Assembly (NCBI RefSeq): GCF_964204865.1
Contig: NC_135251.1
Span: 10,292,001-10,356,000 of the forward strand
Source of the DNA: Styela clava
Lineage: Eukaryota; Chordata; Ascidiacea; Stolidobranchia; Styelidae
Length of the DNA: 64,000 bases
Direction: 5' to 3'
Part shown: positions 24,813 through 36,714 of the stretch, piece by piece
Position numbering within the stretch: position 1 is the first letter of the stretch
Layout of the letters: the number at the start of each line of letters is the position of its first letter
Position numbers and translations under genes: made by a program
The notes under the pieces: generated by a model
Database searches by the model: none
The model's input: only the letters and a program-made list of their open reading frames with translations
What the model was told of the DNA's origin: nothing

Positions 24813-25937
24813 CTAACAGTTAAACAAACATTTAAAAATTAATTTCCAATCCTTTAACATAAAAAATATAGCAAAATTATTCACAAATGCGTTCAGTTCA
24901 AAGACCATTCCATAAACGTAGTTTTCTATTAAGAGATCTGGATCATCAGGATGATTTTTGAAAAATATGAAAAAGATGCAAATAAAAATATCTGATGCAA
25001 CGCAAATTGTAGACAAAATCGCAGCTTTCTTGAGTACTGAAATAATTGATCTCGGCGGTTTCAGACTTTGTTTGCGTTGCTGTTGTATAGTCCCGTGTTC
25101 ACTTGTCGGGCGCGCGATTATGTCCTCCGATGATGAAGAACTTCTGCGGATTTCCACTATGTTTTCCACTGTTCTTGTTTGAAATATTGTTGCAATATTT
25201 TCTTTGACTTGTGGGCATGATCTCTGCTTTAACATCTGTCGCCAAAGAGGGAATATAAACAGAAATAGAAGGATTCCTTGACTTGCTGACGATATGATAA
25301 TTTGTACTGCATATATCACTCCAAGTAATGAATTTTTGCTCGCGTCTTCAACGCACTTGCCATTTATAGACACTGTCTTTGTTAATGTATACACTGTACA
25401 TAAACTGTATACATTGCTGATTACAATTAAAGACAAACACACAAAGCTTAATTTGTGAAAACAATTTGGAACTAGCCTTTGCATGTTAGGTTTTGAGTAG
25501 AGCATGTATTGTCGAAACCACAAGGTGAAATAACAGATAAAAATATTGATGACGTATAATGACGCATTTGTAAAAATCATGGCGGAACATACGAAGTCAT
25601 TTGTCGTCACAAACATCGTAAGCAACATGGATTGCATTGTTCCACATCTCATCACAGTTAAAAACATTGTACAAAATATCAGAACGTAAAACACTAATGT
25701 TTTTCGTCGCTTTCCGCGGAAGAAATTTCTTTTATTTAAACCATACTTTATCATGGCAATGAAAGCTATGAATGTGAGAACAAACACACACACATAAATT
25801 GATTGACATATAATCCACTGTGCGGTTTTATAAGGATGAATTTTGTGTTCGCTTGAATTTGATGCATGCTGATAATGATCAGAACTGTTCATAAGCGTCG
25901 CAGTATTTCCATCTCTTTGAATGACAATTGAATTCAT
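24813..25937 (-). CDS. Orphan seven-transmembrane receptor-like protein, short-loop paralogue (374 aa)
   Basis: A single open frame with no intron encodes seven hydrophobic helices. The N-terminus is extracellular with NSS glycosylation sites and TM1 begins at WIICQ. TM3 begins after NDFVC, and the loop after TM4 has GKCVED; the two Cys could form the TM3-loop disulfide usual in rhodopsin-like receptors. TM3 ends LWFRQYMLYSKPNMQRL in place of DRY. TM5 ends LFLFIFPLWRQM. TM6 is preceded by ISVLKKAAIL, and TM7 reads NAFVNNFAIFFMLKDWK in place of NPxxY. The third cytoplasmic loop is about 80 residues, against roughly 200 in the paralogues at 46-53 kb, and lacks their SPSAKRLTVADV motif. The C-terminal tail is very short. 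Ligand and G-protein coupling are unknown. Confidence 0.85.
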   Translation of the reverse strand: MNSIVIQRDGNTATLMNSSDHYQHASNSSEHKIHPYKTAQWIICQSIYVCVFVLTFIAFIAMIKYGLNKRNFFRGKRRKTLVFYVLIFCTMFLTVMRCGTMQSMLLTMFVTTNDFVCSAMIFTNASLYVINIFICYFTLWFRQYMLYSKPNMQRLVPNCFHKLSFVCLSLIVISNVYSLCTVYTLTKTVSINGKCVEDASKNSLLGVIYAVQIIISSASQGILLFLFIFPLWRQMLKQRSCPQVKENIATIFQTRTVENIVEIRRSSSSSEDIIARPTSEHGTIQQQRKQSLKPPRSIISVLKKAAILSTICVASDIFICIFFIFFKNHPDDPDLLIENYVYGMVFELNAFVNNFAIFFMLKDWKLIFKCLFNC

Positions 25938-27309
25938 TGTTTAACTCTATTTTTTCACACTGTTAATATTTCACAAAAATGAAAAACAAAATCATTATAT
26001 TGAACTTTGAAAAGCAATCCAACGCATTTACCATAACAAAACACAAATTATCCAAATTCGGTGCAATATAAACTTAAAAATACCGATACAATAGAAATAA
26101 TATTGCACAAAGTGCTGATCTGAATTAAATAAAAGAAGACTTTTTTTAGAGTTACCGACAAGATTCCTAATAAATCTTGAAATAAAAAAACATCGAAATA
26201 AATTCAACCAAATTTCTGTGGAGTAAATAAAAATCGTATACGTATGAAAAATCGTATCGCATGCATGTTATGACCATCACAACGGCAATCTGAAACCTTA
26301 GTCACATATAAAATATTGTAGAACTTTATAAATAAATAGACATACTGCTGAACAGAATTTGAATATACAGTGAAAAGTTAGAACTTCTGATTATATGATC
26401 ATATAAACTGTTTATCCTTCCCTATAGCACCTATTGAATACATTTGTACTGAAGCAACATGAAATGGAAGAATTTAAGAGGTTTCATCACTTTAAGGTCG
26501 CTGTAACCTTATTTACCCTCTGTCTCTAAAAACTCAGCTTACTAAACCTTTTTCTTTTTAAAAATATCACCTAGGATACAATTGTAGCACCTTGTGCTTT
26601 TATTATAACAATCTACAATATAATAGGTATAGTAAAAAATCAAGATTACTCAGTGTACGAGCGAGCAAAGAAATGCAGCTCAAAATCAGTTGCCACAGTC
26701 ATATATGTGAACAGAGTTTACGTTTTTGCTGTATTTTTTTCCGATTTTTATCTAACTATTTCTCATGAATATATGTTGCTTATTTATTTATTTATCTTTT
26801 TAAAAAAAATTGGCTCAAGTATCCATTTTCAGCTTCGTTCATATAAACTGCATATGTTTAAAACTCACAAATTGCACAAAATAACTTCAAATGGAAGACA
26901 AAATTCAAACAACTTTGCTACGCTTTGTAACATAATTGGTTTATTTTACGACAATCTTATAATTTGGGCCATTTTCGCAGATTTGGATAAACAATTTTGC
27001 CTGGGGGCAGGTATAATTTTCTAGTATTCCAAGCAATTTACGTTTATTTATTTCCTCAACGCACTATCAATTTTAAATCCCACTCTGAGCCGTTGATTGA
27101 AAAGTAGCAATCAACAAAGTATCGTGAAAATGAGTTATTTCTATATTAAATTAGGCAATTTCGAATTCGCTTCATGAGTTCGCTGTAAAATATTTGAAAA
27201 TTAAAAAAATATATTCCTTGGCTGAATAAACAACCTCATCAATCACACTCTATTGCATAAATAGAAAATATAACTTGCAGTCCACCTCCACACATAAGTA
27301 TTGCTGTAA

Positions 27310-27475
27310 AATATTTGGATATAAAACAAAGAGCGAAATAAATAAATTTGATGACGTCATCGCATACAAAAAAAGAATTTCATAGAGGTCACAGAAATAA
27401 ATAATTAAAAGTAATGGCCTTCTAGCAAAAATACACTCTTTACAAATGAATTGGTCCACAAGTTAATATAAAAAG
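27310..27475 (-). repeat. GGTCCAGTA/TGACGTCA dispersed repeat, copy 2
   Basis: It contains GATGACGTCATCGCATACAA, GGCCTTCTAGCAAAAATACA and TTGGTCCACAAG, in the same order as the copies at 24547 and 48905. No 7TM reading frame lies beside this copy. Beyond it (to about 27560) the minus strand has a short leucine-rich open frame starting MDIFVI, comparable with MDRFVI beside the third copy. Confidence 0.55.
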
Positions 27476-28568
27476 CGATGTTTTTTTCACAACAAGAAGA
27501 ATAAGTAAAGAAATACTAACATGATGATCAGCAACAACAAAATAACAAAAATATCCATAGGTTCATTTCATTTTTTAAAAATTTTCTCCGATGCATATTT
27601 ATTCAAGCAACTTTATCAACAGAATCCTATTGCACAAAGTCGTCAAAATTAAAACAACAGCCACCCAGCACTGAATCTATGTCCATTTCATAGCAAAAAT
27701 GTTGGACAGTAAAATCATCTACGCTGAAATACTTTTACTTCCCATTTGAATGGAATTTTCTTGCAGTTCTTGGGTTCCAGGGCTGAGTACACGAACGCAA
27801 TTTGAACTTACAGCAGATACGAAAGTCTGTAAATAATGATGAATAACTTGCAACAACAAAAAGAGATAAATGTATCGAAAAATAACAGCAACTTTTCTTT
27901 CTGGAAAAAGCGTTGGCCCATCGTGACTATTGTGTCTAATTCAAAACATTCTGGCATCGAAATTACGAAATTGCACCTTGGTATAGCTCAATTAGTTTAC
28001 TACAATTCTAGCGTGATGCGTTTCTAATGCGAATTTAATCGCATTCGTCATTCTTGTATGAATTTCAAACACTTGTTTGCACACCCGTTTGAATAATAGA
28101 TGATGATGAAGTTACTTCTCCTAAAGTCTTTAAAGTCAATTCAAGCAGAATTACAAATAAATTATTGTTGCTTCAACTTTCGTAGATGTTTGAGTAGTTT
28201 CCACATCTGCATTATGAAAGAATTAGAAATAAAATATATTTAGGATGTTTATTATTATTATTATAGATGAGTGTTCATGCCTCTATTTTTGTGTTCAATC
28301 ACAGATAAATTTCATATACGATTTAGTCTCAAATCTCGAAAAATGTAACCGTGTTTATAAAAATGAATATATAACTGAAATTTTAACCTGAATAAGCGAA
28401 ATTAATTGACCACGTATTGAAATGTAAACACGTCAAAGAAAGAAAGAATTACGGTATTTCTAACATGGAAAGCCTCCTCAAGGAAATGGAAGAGAAATGA
28501 AATAGAATTAAATCATGCCACTCGGCAAGTGGCGCGTGACCCTCGCGGATATATAATTTTATTTTAAA

Positions 28569-28756
28569 ACAAAAAGTCAATCGACGACAGAGACGGCCAA
28601 ACCATCACTCATGCTCTTCAGATACTTAAAAGTAGGGGTTATCATCCTATACTAGAGGAATGCCACGAATTAAAAATACGCCGGGAACATTTATATGAAT
28701 TTCGAAAAAAATCTCATCCTGTTGGTCAATGCTGTTTCTGTTTCAACATTCGTAGG
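28569..28756 (+). other. Exon-like open segment of unknown gene
   Basis: One frame is open across about 60 codons, reading ...THALQILKSRGYHPILEE, CHELKIRREHLYEFRKK and GQCCFCFNIR. It ends at CGTAG followed by GTGAGC, which is a good donor match. Composition is protein-like and differs from the AT-rich background. No partner exon with matching phase could be found: the next AG is only about 17 bases on. The sequence could equally be a relic exon or part of an unrecognised repeat. I do not assign a function. Confidence 0.3.
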
Positions 28757-29513
28757 TGAGCTCATCCTGTAGAAGTGCCACCTTTTAAATACCACAAGAC
28801 CGAAAACTTTCTACCGGACCGGTCGCTTACGTTACCGTGGCGGATAGCGCTCTGGATCATCCCCGACAGTATCTACCATTACCGATACCAGCTCCGTGGT
28901 GCGTCGAACCAGTGCAATATTCCTCCTTTAATAAAGAAGTTCAAATTGGAAAAAAATGCAAGATTCATCAAAAGCTGTTTTTGCGAAGCCGATGTACAAT
29001 TAAAAAAAACTTTGATGGGGGCGGGTGGGGTAATGGGTTAAGAAGAGGAAAAAGAGAAAGGGGGACGGTAAACTAGTTGATATGGCATTCGTGGATTTAG
29101 GAATACACAAAAAACAAAAATTTGAAAACGCAATTCCGATGAAAACATTATTTCCTTCTAGTTATTTATGTACACGAATCCGTGCTGTAACTGTGAACAT
29201 TTTCTGTCAACATTTTTGACACAGTCAGGATCAATGTCAGTCAGTACTCAAGAGTTTTACAAGTGCATTCCGTCCGCTCCCTTTTCTTATTTCAATATTT
29301 TCAAGAATAAAGCAATTTAAAATCTGAAATAAGGGCAATCCGATTGTTAATGCGACGATTTTTAATTAGGAATGTAACATCGCACAAATGATCTTTCACG
29401 CCACCTCGTATTGCCACACACCAGCGAAACCTGTGTGAATTTTGGTCCCTTACTTAATACGAAATGAATTAAGAAACGATGCAATTGCAAATTCACATAT
29501 TCATATTGAATAT

Positions 29514-29519
29514 TTTATT
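29514..29519 (-). terminator. Polyadenylation signal AATAAA (minus strand)
   Basis: TTTATT on the plus strand gives AATAAA on the minus strand about 33 bases after the stop codon of the sulfotransferase-like gene. Confidence 0.6.
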
Positions 29520-29551
29520 CACTTTTCTAAATTACAATAAAAATAATAAAA

Positions 29552-32500
29552 TCAACAATTTCCAAATAAAAAATACAATAATAAAATTATAACAACTGCT
29601 AAAATTGTCCAGGTCACGTACATTTCAAAATACATTTGTTTAAATAAAGGATGGTTCGCTTCTTGATCTTTTATCAGTCCACCATTTTTGTTGCAATGAG
29701 GAAATTCAATGTCTGGTATTGGCTTATCCAGAAATGAACACAATGGTTTCCATCCTTCTTTCAATCCAAGGACAAGTAGGCGATCTCGAGGGGCATTCTG
29801 GAATTATTAACATTTTAGTTGAAATTTTATATGCGTACAGGGCGCGACAGCTTGTAAATTGTTAATTTACAAGCTTAGAGCAAATTTAGTTCGAAATCGT
29901 TGAACAGTGGTTGAATCAGTGGTTCTCAATGTGGGGCGGGCCCCTTAAGGGAGGCGTAGACAATTTTTGAGGGGGCGCGAAGCTAATTAAAAATTAAAAA
30001 TATTCGTTAGATTTGATCTTGTCCGCCTTATTTTGGATATTTACATTCCAAAACTTTTTATCCTTTTCAATATTTACGTTCCATCCAGGTATTTTGAACA
30101 TGCATTTAGAATAAAACATAGTTTCGTCTTAATACTATCTGTTGTTTATACTATATAGCAGGGGTGGCCAACACGTCGATCGCGATCGACTGGCCGTTCG
30201 CCACGTCTCGAGCAGTCGATCGCGTCTGATGTTGAGTGTGTTTTATTGAAATACCCCCAAAAAATTGCCTCGAACCAGTTGTTTGTTTTGCAACAGGAAG
30301 AATACAGTACTTTACATACGCAAAATACAATATACACATGCAGTGCAAAGCATGTTATTACGTATAACAAATGCAATTTTTTCCGCTGCCAAGGATTAAA
30401 AATGAAGTGCCGAATATCGCGTGTCTAGACTGACAAACATTGACGATCCTACAACAACTTCCGCAGTATGCGAAATTTATTGTCTCACTCCAAGAGTAGT
30501 GTGATAAATTTTATGCGCAATAGCATCAAAATTCCCAATTTGTTCTAATTCTAATCAAGCGAAGAATCGCGTTTGGAGGAAATTGTAAACTAGATACTGG
30601 GCAGTCATGTAACATTCATGGTTTGGGAATATTTATTTTTCGCTGTTTAGATAATACTTGACGAGGTTTTTTCAAGAATTTTAATGACTAAAAATTAGGC
30701 ACGCTCTATATCTGAATTGTATGATTTAAATAAATCTTAAATAAATAATGAAACATTTACTCCGGGTACAATTTGAAAAATTCGAAAAAGGGGGCGCCCA
30801 AAAAGTTTGGGTTAAGTTTAGTCTGAATAATGACCGAAAATAACAAAAGCGACCGATAACTCTAAAATTAATCAAGAGAGGAGCTCCATAACAAAAATAC
30901 CTGGGCGCCGGTGGGCTCCGGACGATGTTCAAAGTTTCCCATTAGACTGTGTAGTGCGTATACTGATGTGTATCAGTTAAGTCGTTATTCATGAGAGTAT
31001 TGCCTCATATAGAATACAGGGGTACATTTCATTCCATTTTTAAAATTACTCGATTTTATATGAACATGGGCACGCGCTAACTGCTTTGAGAGTTTAATAA
31101 CGACTTTGAATAAATTTGCTCACAAATTTGACTGAAAGGGATCAATTGGTTAATTTCCCGATAATTTTCGAAATAAACTCACAGAATGATGATTTTAGAC
31201 GTATTTCAATTTGTAAAAGAACCTAAATACGACTCCATAACGATCAACTGCTACTTTTGGTGTAATTAAGCCAATATTAGGTTGTTCAAGTCTTGAAAAT
31301 TTTTTAAAATTGCAACGGGAATTCATGGATACCATATATTGTTTTGGCCATCACAAATGTATCAAATGAAGTAAAAATACTTAAACAATTACTGATTAAA
31401 AACGACAAACCTGGTAAAGATATATTGAGGACTGACTTCGTAACAAAATTGAAGTTGTGAAGGGATTTTACGCAACCCTGTATTTTGAATCAGAAAAGGA
31501 TAAAAGAAGATAAGAAAGATTCAACATATTTATTCGTTATACCTTTAATATATTCTTGTTGTGTTCTCTGTAAACTTTCTTTAAAACTTCATCTGGAATT
31601 CCTTCATAGGACTTTCGAAATGATTGAGGTGGAGCGTTAAAAAATGTGTAACCTTTATATATCAAAACAAAGGAGGAAATAAATCAAGAATGTGAAAAAA
31701 TAAGTATAAAAGAATCACTGTCAGGATTCAAAACCACTTTTAGGCAATGGCCAGTGTCCACAACTTTAAGTCGTTACAGTCTCGGTAGCTCTTGCCATAA
31801 GCGTGGGACCCAGGGGGGTGGGACTGGGAATGCTGATGTGCTATGGCATCTCCCAAAATTTTCAAATTTTTGATGCAACTTTGCGGCATTTGCAGTGAGA
31901 CGTAATTGTAACGCCTTTTCGAACACCAGTCTATATTATTCTTGGACGATTTACTGAAAACCAGACGTTTCCTGGCTTGCTATCAATAATCGTTTCATCA
32001 AATGAACCAACCGAGATAGATAAAAATGCGTGCTTATATAGCTTGGAGAACTTAGACAGCAAAGTAAGTCTGTAGAGAGATTCTTTAAGATATTGTTAGA
32101 TAACCGTGGCTGCTTTTATCCGGTTTTGTTCGGAGCAAAAAGCCCGAGTGATCGTCGTAATACGTCATTATACAGAAATGATTTGGGGCTCGCTACGCTC
32201 TTGGTTCTTGCCTCTTAGCTCTACAGTGGTCGTGAGGCTCAATATCGATTAGACATCAATCTCCAACACTTCTGATCCAGTGCGCGTCAACATATAAAAA
32301 TGTTTCATTTTGCATCGAGCACACTGGACTATCCTGCACAAAATGCTTTAATGCGAGGTATTTATCATATTAGCAATAAAAATGAGCAACATTCTTTTTA
32401 TGGTTTTCTGTTTGTAATCAGTCGGAACAAATACAAGCCACTGGTGCACGAGGGCCTTTTCATTTAATCTCTGAACCCTACACCTACTTCCGGCATTTTA

Positions 32501-35252
32501 AAAATGTCGTCGTTAGTTTCGAATTATTGAATTGAAAACGTGCCGTTTTGGTCAATCTTTATGGTATCATATGGCAACCCGATAGCTTAATTATGTAAAA
32601 ATTCTAGAGCACGTTACATGGAACATTTAAACTCCAACACACTTTCTGGCCTCAATCAACGTCAAAACGAGGATATCGGTCGGAGACCGAAGACTTATCG
32701 ATCGAAACTGCGGTTTCGATTCATGCCTCTATAGTGACACCGCGTGTCCCATCACTAATAAATTAATAACTCGCTAATTATACGACATAATTCATCCAAA
32801 ATCAATAGGCTTCTATTTCAAGATATGATGAATTCACATGCAAAATTTGGACAACCACGCGAGATATCGCGTGCATCTAACAGACAAACAGACAAACTGA
32901 CAAATATCTATTAATTATCGATCTAAAGATCGATAAGTAATAAAGGAAATTTAACTTATTTGTAAGTCCAGTATAACATGGCGTCGGAGATTTGAAATTT
33001 ATTCGTAATACCTCGCTTTCCAAGGACGTAGGTGGCAAAATTTAATGTTTTAATGTTAATCGAAATTGCATGAAACCACTATCTTTCAAGTTAAGAACAA
33101 AATAAACAATAGTCGAGATGAATTTCTCAATTTTCTTTTTCTGGAGCCATATTTTCTCAACGCAATTCAGACATAAAACTATTTTCTGCAGTGAGTTATT
33201 TATAAAACGTTTTTTTCATTGTTTGTGAACGCTCTGCAATCTGTCTGATTGATGTATTCTATGTTTCCAGTAATAAATTTATTGACAGGACCAATTACAA
33301 TAAAAACGTGGCATACAATTATATATCTTCCAAGTATTCGAAAATCGATTCGAAAAGAAATATTCGATTCGATTCTGAAACCATAAGGTATTCGAAAATG
33401 CCCAGCCCAAAGTAAGACACGTGGTAGTTTAAACGGACTTGTATAATTCGTACCTTCGAGGTGAAACATCTTAATGCATTTCCTTGCCGTTGGTGAAAAT
33501 AAAGCAAGAGGCATTGATAAGATTCCTGAGTTGCGTTCGTTCCAATGCTTATGCCAGCTCTTCAGCCATCCGTCTTCGTCTCTAGTCATAAATATAAGCT
33601 GAAAAGGAGGCGAATAGGGAACATGAAATAGGGTGTTTCAAAGCAGATTTTATATAGTACATCTATAACTAATATAATTCATTGTCTTTGTACGCCCCAA
33701 AGTAGGGGTTACCGAAATTGGGCACATGTACCCGCATAGGTACATTTCGACTTCGAAGCTTGCATTACGTAGAAGTATGAAAATTCCTTCTTTGAGCTCT
33801 AATATGCTTCACAATATTATTTATAACCTGATATATTTTCCTAAACTGTTTTTGAGGTTTCACTCTTCGGGTTATAAGCTTTTAAGCACCAAGAATAATC
33901 TTCAATGCAGACTTCTAACTGAATTTCTATACGATACAATTGCGCAGATCATGGTGGTATTATATGTATATGTGACATTGATACTGAGACTTTTTGGGCC
34001 TCTCCGTGAACGCAAATAAAAACAATGCTCCGTGCTTTCGCCGTACACGCGTGGTAGTAACGTGATCAGCGCACTTCAGTTGAACTTCAATTTGCCGAAG
34101 CCATTGATAAAATTTCATGTAGGATGCGTGGGAAGTCTCTCCTTTCTGACGCGCCCTCTATGGTAAACCAATCCGTGAAGCGAATTTTCGCAAGGAAACG
34201 AGTGGAGACGCTCGGTCGGCCCGCAAGGCTATGCAATATTAAATCAGATTTTTACTCGAGCAACGGTCGCAGTAAATTAACATATGGCGTTTACAATTAT
34301 ATTGATTTTTTATCCCATAAACAGCTACGTATTGCTGTTACCAAAATACACGATGAGCTTGAGTTTAAATTGGTGGTTTAAATGGTTTTTAGTAACACAG
34401 ATTTGAAGCATAAAGTATACTGTTAAAAAAAGACTAAACTAAAATTCAATTACGACTGGATTCCCGCTTAATATAGTATTATGACGCTAAAGATATGCTA
34501 TCAACAGATATTACCTTATATTGGGTGAATTAATTATACAAGTATTACAGAAGTAGTGCTGAAGTGGGCCTCGCGGTTTTTAAGGTAATTTTCTTACCGT
34601 TGTATAAAGTATTCACAATATAGAAAAAAACACACGGGACGAAACCTCGGGAAAGATTTCAAAACTTTAACTGAAGTTTTAAAATAAGACATAACAGTAC
34701 TGCACGGGCAACCTCATCTTTTGACATGGAATATAAGTTAGTTTGGGCCGATGGATCCATGCGCATATCACGGTCTTGACGAGACCAAACGTTACGGAAC
34801 TGAATGTGTATTAGTATACAGCCAGTCTTATGAATGACATAGATAGAAGTGCTGAATGCGAACAAGTATTATCCCGTACATTACAGGTCTTCAAATCCAA
34901 ACTAAAATGTCACGCAAATTGCGTGTAGCTATCATGACAAACCCAAACAAACAGCAAAATCAACCAAACCATGAGGCTGTTTTAATTTTAAGTGTCTCAC
35001 CTTTATCCCTGGGAATGCTTTAAGAAAATCTTCCCAGTACATATAAGCAGGTAGATCACTTGCCACATCCACACCAGCATACATATATCTTAGGTCATCG
35101 AGGCAACCTTTTCCAGTTGTATAATTCTTCCATACTTCGTAATGTTTCACATTAACAGACCAATAATCTGCAACCTTGTATCCTAGAAACTCCAGAGCTT
35201 TTTCAACTGATTTTGTCCCGGTTTTACAGAATCCAACAATCAAAATTTTCAT
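29552..35252 (-). CDS. Sulfotransfer_4-type P-loop protein with C-terminal membrane anchor (250 aa)
   Basis: Four exons on the minus strand: 35252-35001, 33598-33454, 31652-31543, 29797-29552. Introns are GT-AG with phases 0, 1 and 0, and the frame is exact (753 bases with stop). Residues 2-14 carry the nucleotide-binding loop (ILIVGFCKTGTKS), the usual 5'-phosphosulfate motif of this family but with Lys where Arg is common. Further family features are DLPAYMYWEDFLKAFPGIK, the LIFMTRDEDGWLKSW segment (3'-phosphate region, about 85-99), YREHNKNIL, and LKEGWKPLCSFLDKPIP near the end. The last ~22 residues form a hydrophobic helix (TILAVVIILLLYFLF), so the protein is probably tail-anchored in the secretory pathway with its catalytic part in the cytosol. 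That orientation is inference. Substrate is unknown. An upstream in-frame ATG at 35324 would add 24 residues, but the start at 35252 puts the P-loop at the usual place. Confidence 0.85.
29917..30150 (+). mobile_element. Truncated hAT-like MITE (GTGGTTCTCAA family)
   Basis: Starts CAGTGGTTCTCAATGTGGGG and contains AGGGGGCGCGAAGCTAA, TAGATTTGATCTTGTCCGCC and TTTACGTTCCATCCA, as in the complete copy at 61394-61691. The right part is missing where the CAGGGGTGGCCAAC element begins at 30159. It lies in the last intron of the sulfotransferase-like gene. Confidence 0.7.
30159..30776 (+). mobile_element. hAT-like element with CAGGGGTGGCCAAC end, copy A
   Basis: The left end reads CAGGGGTGGCCAACACG followed by GATCGCGATCGACTGG repeats. 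Bases about 30419-30776 reappear, inverted, at about 36014-36385, next to another CAGGGGTGGCCAA end. I could not find the right terminus or an 8-bp target duplication, so the right boundary is the limit of the shared segment. Confidence 0.6.
31908..32205 (+). repeat. Dispersed repeat in sulfotransferase-like gene intron (partner at 20068-20330)
   Basis: Shares CGATTTACTGAAAAC, TTTCCTGGCTTGCTAT, GAGATTCTTTAAGA and ACGCTCTTGG with the copy inside the 17416-21746 gene. The class is unknown. Confidence 0.62.
32655..32945 (+). repeat. Possible retroelement or SINE-like repeat with CAGACAAACAGACAAA tail
   Basis: The segment has GGTCGGAGACCGAAGACTTA, TGACACCGCGTGTCCCATCA, an ACGCGAGATATCGCGTGCAT palindrome and then CAGACAAACAGACAAACTGA before ATCGATCTAAAGATCGATAA. 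The oligo-CAGA tail and the palindromes suggest a mobile-element 3' end. No second copy was seen in this window, so the call is weak. Confidence 0.35.
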
Positions 35253-35422
35253 TCTTATTAAAACTGAATCAAGATGGGTCTTTCTCGGTATATTCCAACA
35301 CTCTGAATAATGTCTAACTAGCATTCGTATTCCAGTGTTCGTTCGGGCGTGAAAATAAACCCTTAGGGCTATTTATCGCCGGTCGATTTCCATTCAACCC
35401 GACTATTAGCACCCTGAATAGT

Positions 35423-35656
35423 AAGTACATCACACTGAGATTTAAAGAGGTTTTGATTGGGCTAGTTCGCGCTTGGCCATAGATATATAGATTGTTCTAT
35501 GATGGTTCATAGTTGGCCAAACAAGAGAGGTAAATTTCTCGTTTAAGTACATCACACTGAGATTTAAAGAGGTTTTGATTGGGCTAGTTCGCTCTTGGCC
35601 ATGGATATATAGATTGTGCTATGATGGCCAAACAAGAAAGGTAAATTTTTAGTTTG
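35423..35656 (+). repeat. Tandem duplication, two ~115-bp units
   Basis: Units 35423-35544 and 35545-35656 both begin AAGTACATCACACTGAGATT and contain AGGTTTTGATTGGGCTAGTT and TTGGCCAT.GATATATAGATT. The second unit lacks about 10 bases (TTCATAGTTG). It lies about 170 bp upstream of the sulfotransferase-like start codon, so it could touch that gene's promoter. Confidence 0.88.
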
Positions 35657-35814
35657 AGTTGAAATGGGGTTGGGGGGGTTTAACTTTTAGCTTCTCGATA
35701 GATCTTAATCGTTTATTTATAGAGATATTAAATTCAAAAACAAAATTATTGAAATGTGAGTGGTTTCCAACATGCTTATTCGCTAGGTTTGCACCACCCT
35801 GGAGTAGAGTATAC

Positions 35815-36385
35815 CAGGGGTGGCCAAACTGCTTCCGACCGCGATCGACTAAAATTTTCAAAATAGATCACGATCGACTGATCGATAACAAGGTCCTACA
35901 CAAAAACGAATGGACACTGAATGTGCAGATTACTGAACACACGCTTGAAAAAAAATCGCATCGACACAAAAATTGTATTTTATATGTTCCATTCAAGTTG
36001 TTGATTTGAATATTTAATTGTACCCGGAGTAAACGTTTCATTATTCATTTAAGATTTATTTAAATCATACAATTCAAATAAAGGGCGTGCCTAATTTTTA
36101 GTTGCAAGTGTTGAAAATTCTTCAAGAAACCTTGCCAAGTAATATCCAAACAGCGTAAAATAAATATTCTCAAACCATGAATGTTACATGACTGCTCAAA
36201 CTTCAGTATCCAATTTACAATTTCCTCCAAACGCGATTCTTCGCTTGCTCAGAATTAGAACGAATTGGGCATTTTGATGCCACAGCTACCATTGCGAATA
36301 AAATTTATTGCACTACTCTTGGGGTGAGACAATAATTTTTGCATACTGTGGAAGTTATTATAGGATCGTTTGTCAGTCTAGACCA
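35815..36385 (-). mobile_element. hAT-like element with CAGGGGTGGCCAA end, copy B
   Basis: Starts CAGGGGTGGCCAAACTGC followed by CGCGATCGACT repeats. The segment 36014-36385 is the inverse of 30419-30776 (shared TACCCGGAGTAAA, TTCTCAAACCATGAATGTTA, AATTTACAATTTCCTCCAAA). Copies A and B are therefore opposite-orientation members of one family on either side of the sulfotransferase-like coding exons. Confidence 0.6.
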
Positions 36386-36460
36386 GTGGTTCCCAACCTG
36401 GAGGTCGCGACCCCCTTTCTAGGGGGCCGCGAAGGTCAGTAATGAATATAATCCGGATTC
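36384..36460 (+). mobile_element. hAT-like element end CAGTGGTTCCCAACC
   Basis: The end CAGTGGTTCCCAACCTGGAG is followed by GGTCGCGACCCCC and AGGGGGCCGCGAAGG, a subterminal palindrome common in hAT MITEs. The far end is not obvious. A ACGACCCGCGACTAAACACG block near 37450 may be its degraded right part, in which case the foldback element at 36715 inserted inside it. Confidence 0.5.
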
Positions 36461-36714
36461 CATGTATTAAGCTATTGGAAATAGTAATTTGAAAATCACC
36501 CGTCATCATAGGCTGTGACAACAAATGATTTCCATCAAAATGATGCTCCAAGCTGTCGCTAAAATATGGTTTAACTTAATCAAGTATGGATTTGGTTTAA
36601 AAAAGTTAGATTATGCTCTAGCGAAATTTTAATAATATTTGTATCACAGACTTGAAATTCTGGTATTTGGTAACTTATATTATTAAAACTAATGGAGGCC
36701 ATATATGTATACAG

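Larger units (their letters stand above)
25938..29551. other. Intergenic region between 7TM gene and sulfotransferase-like gene
   Basis: Mostly AT-rich sequence without supported genes. It contains a second copy of the GGTCCAGTA repeat (27310-27475) and an isolated exon-like open segment at about 28569-28756. Next to the latter is an unusually GC-rich stretch near 28780-28915. The 123-codon open frame at 26653-27024 has random-looking composition and no splice support. Confidence 0.5.

Noticed and set aside
26653-27024. 123-codon open frame between the 7TM and sulfotransferase-like genes.
   Set aside because: It is a Phe/Ile-rich product of AT-rich DNA with no recognisable pattern; the frame begins without a standard start.
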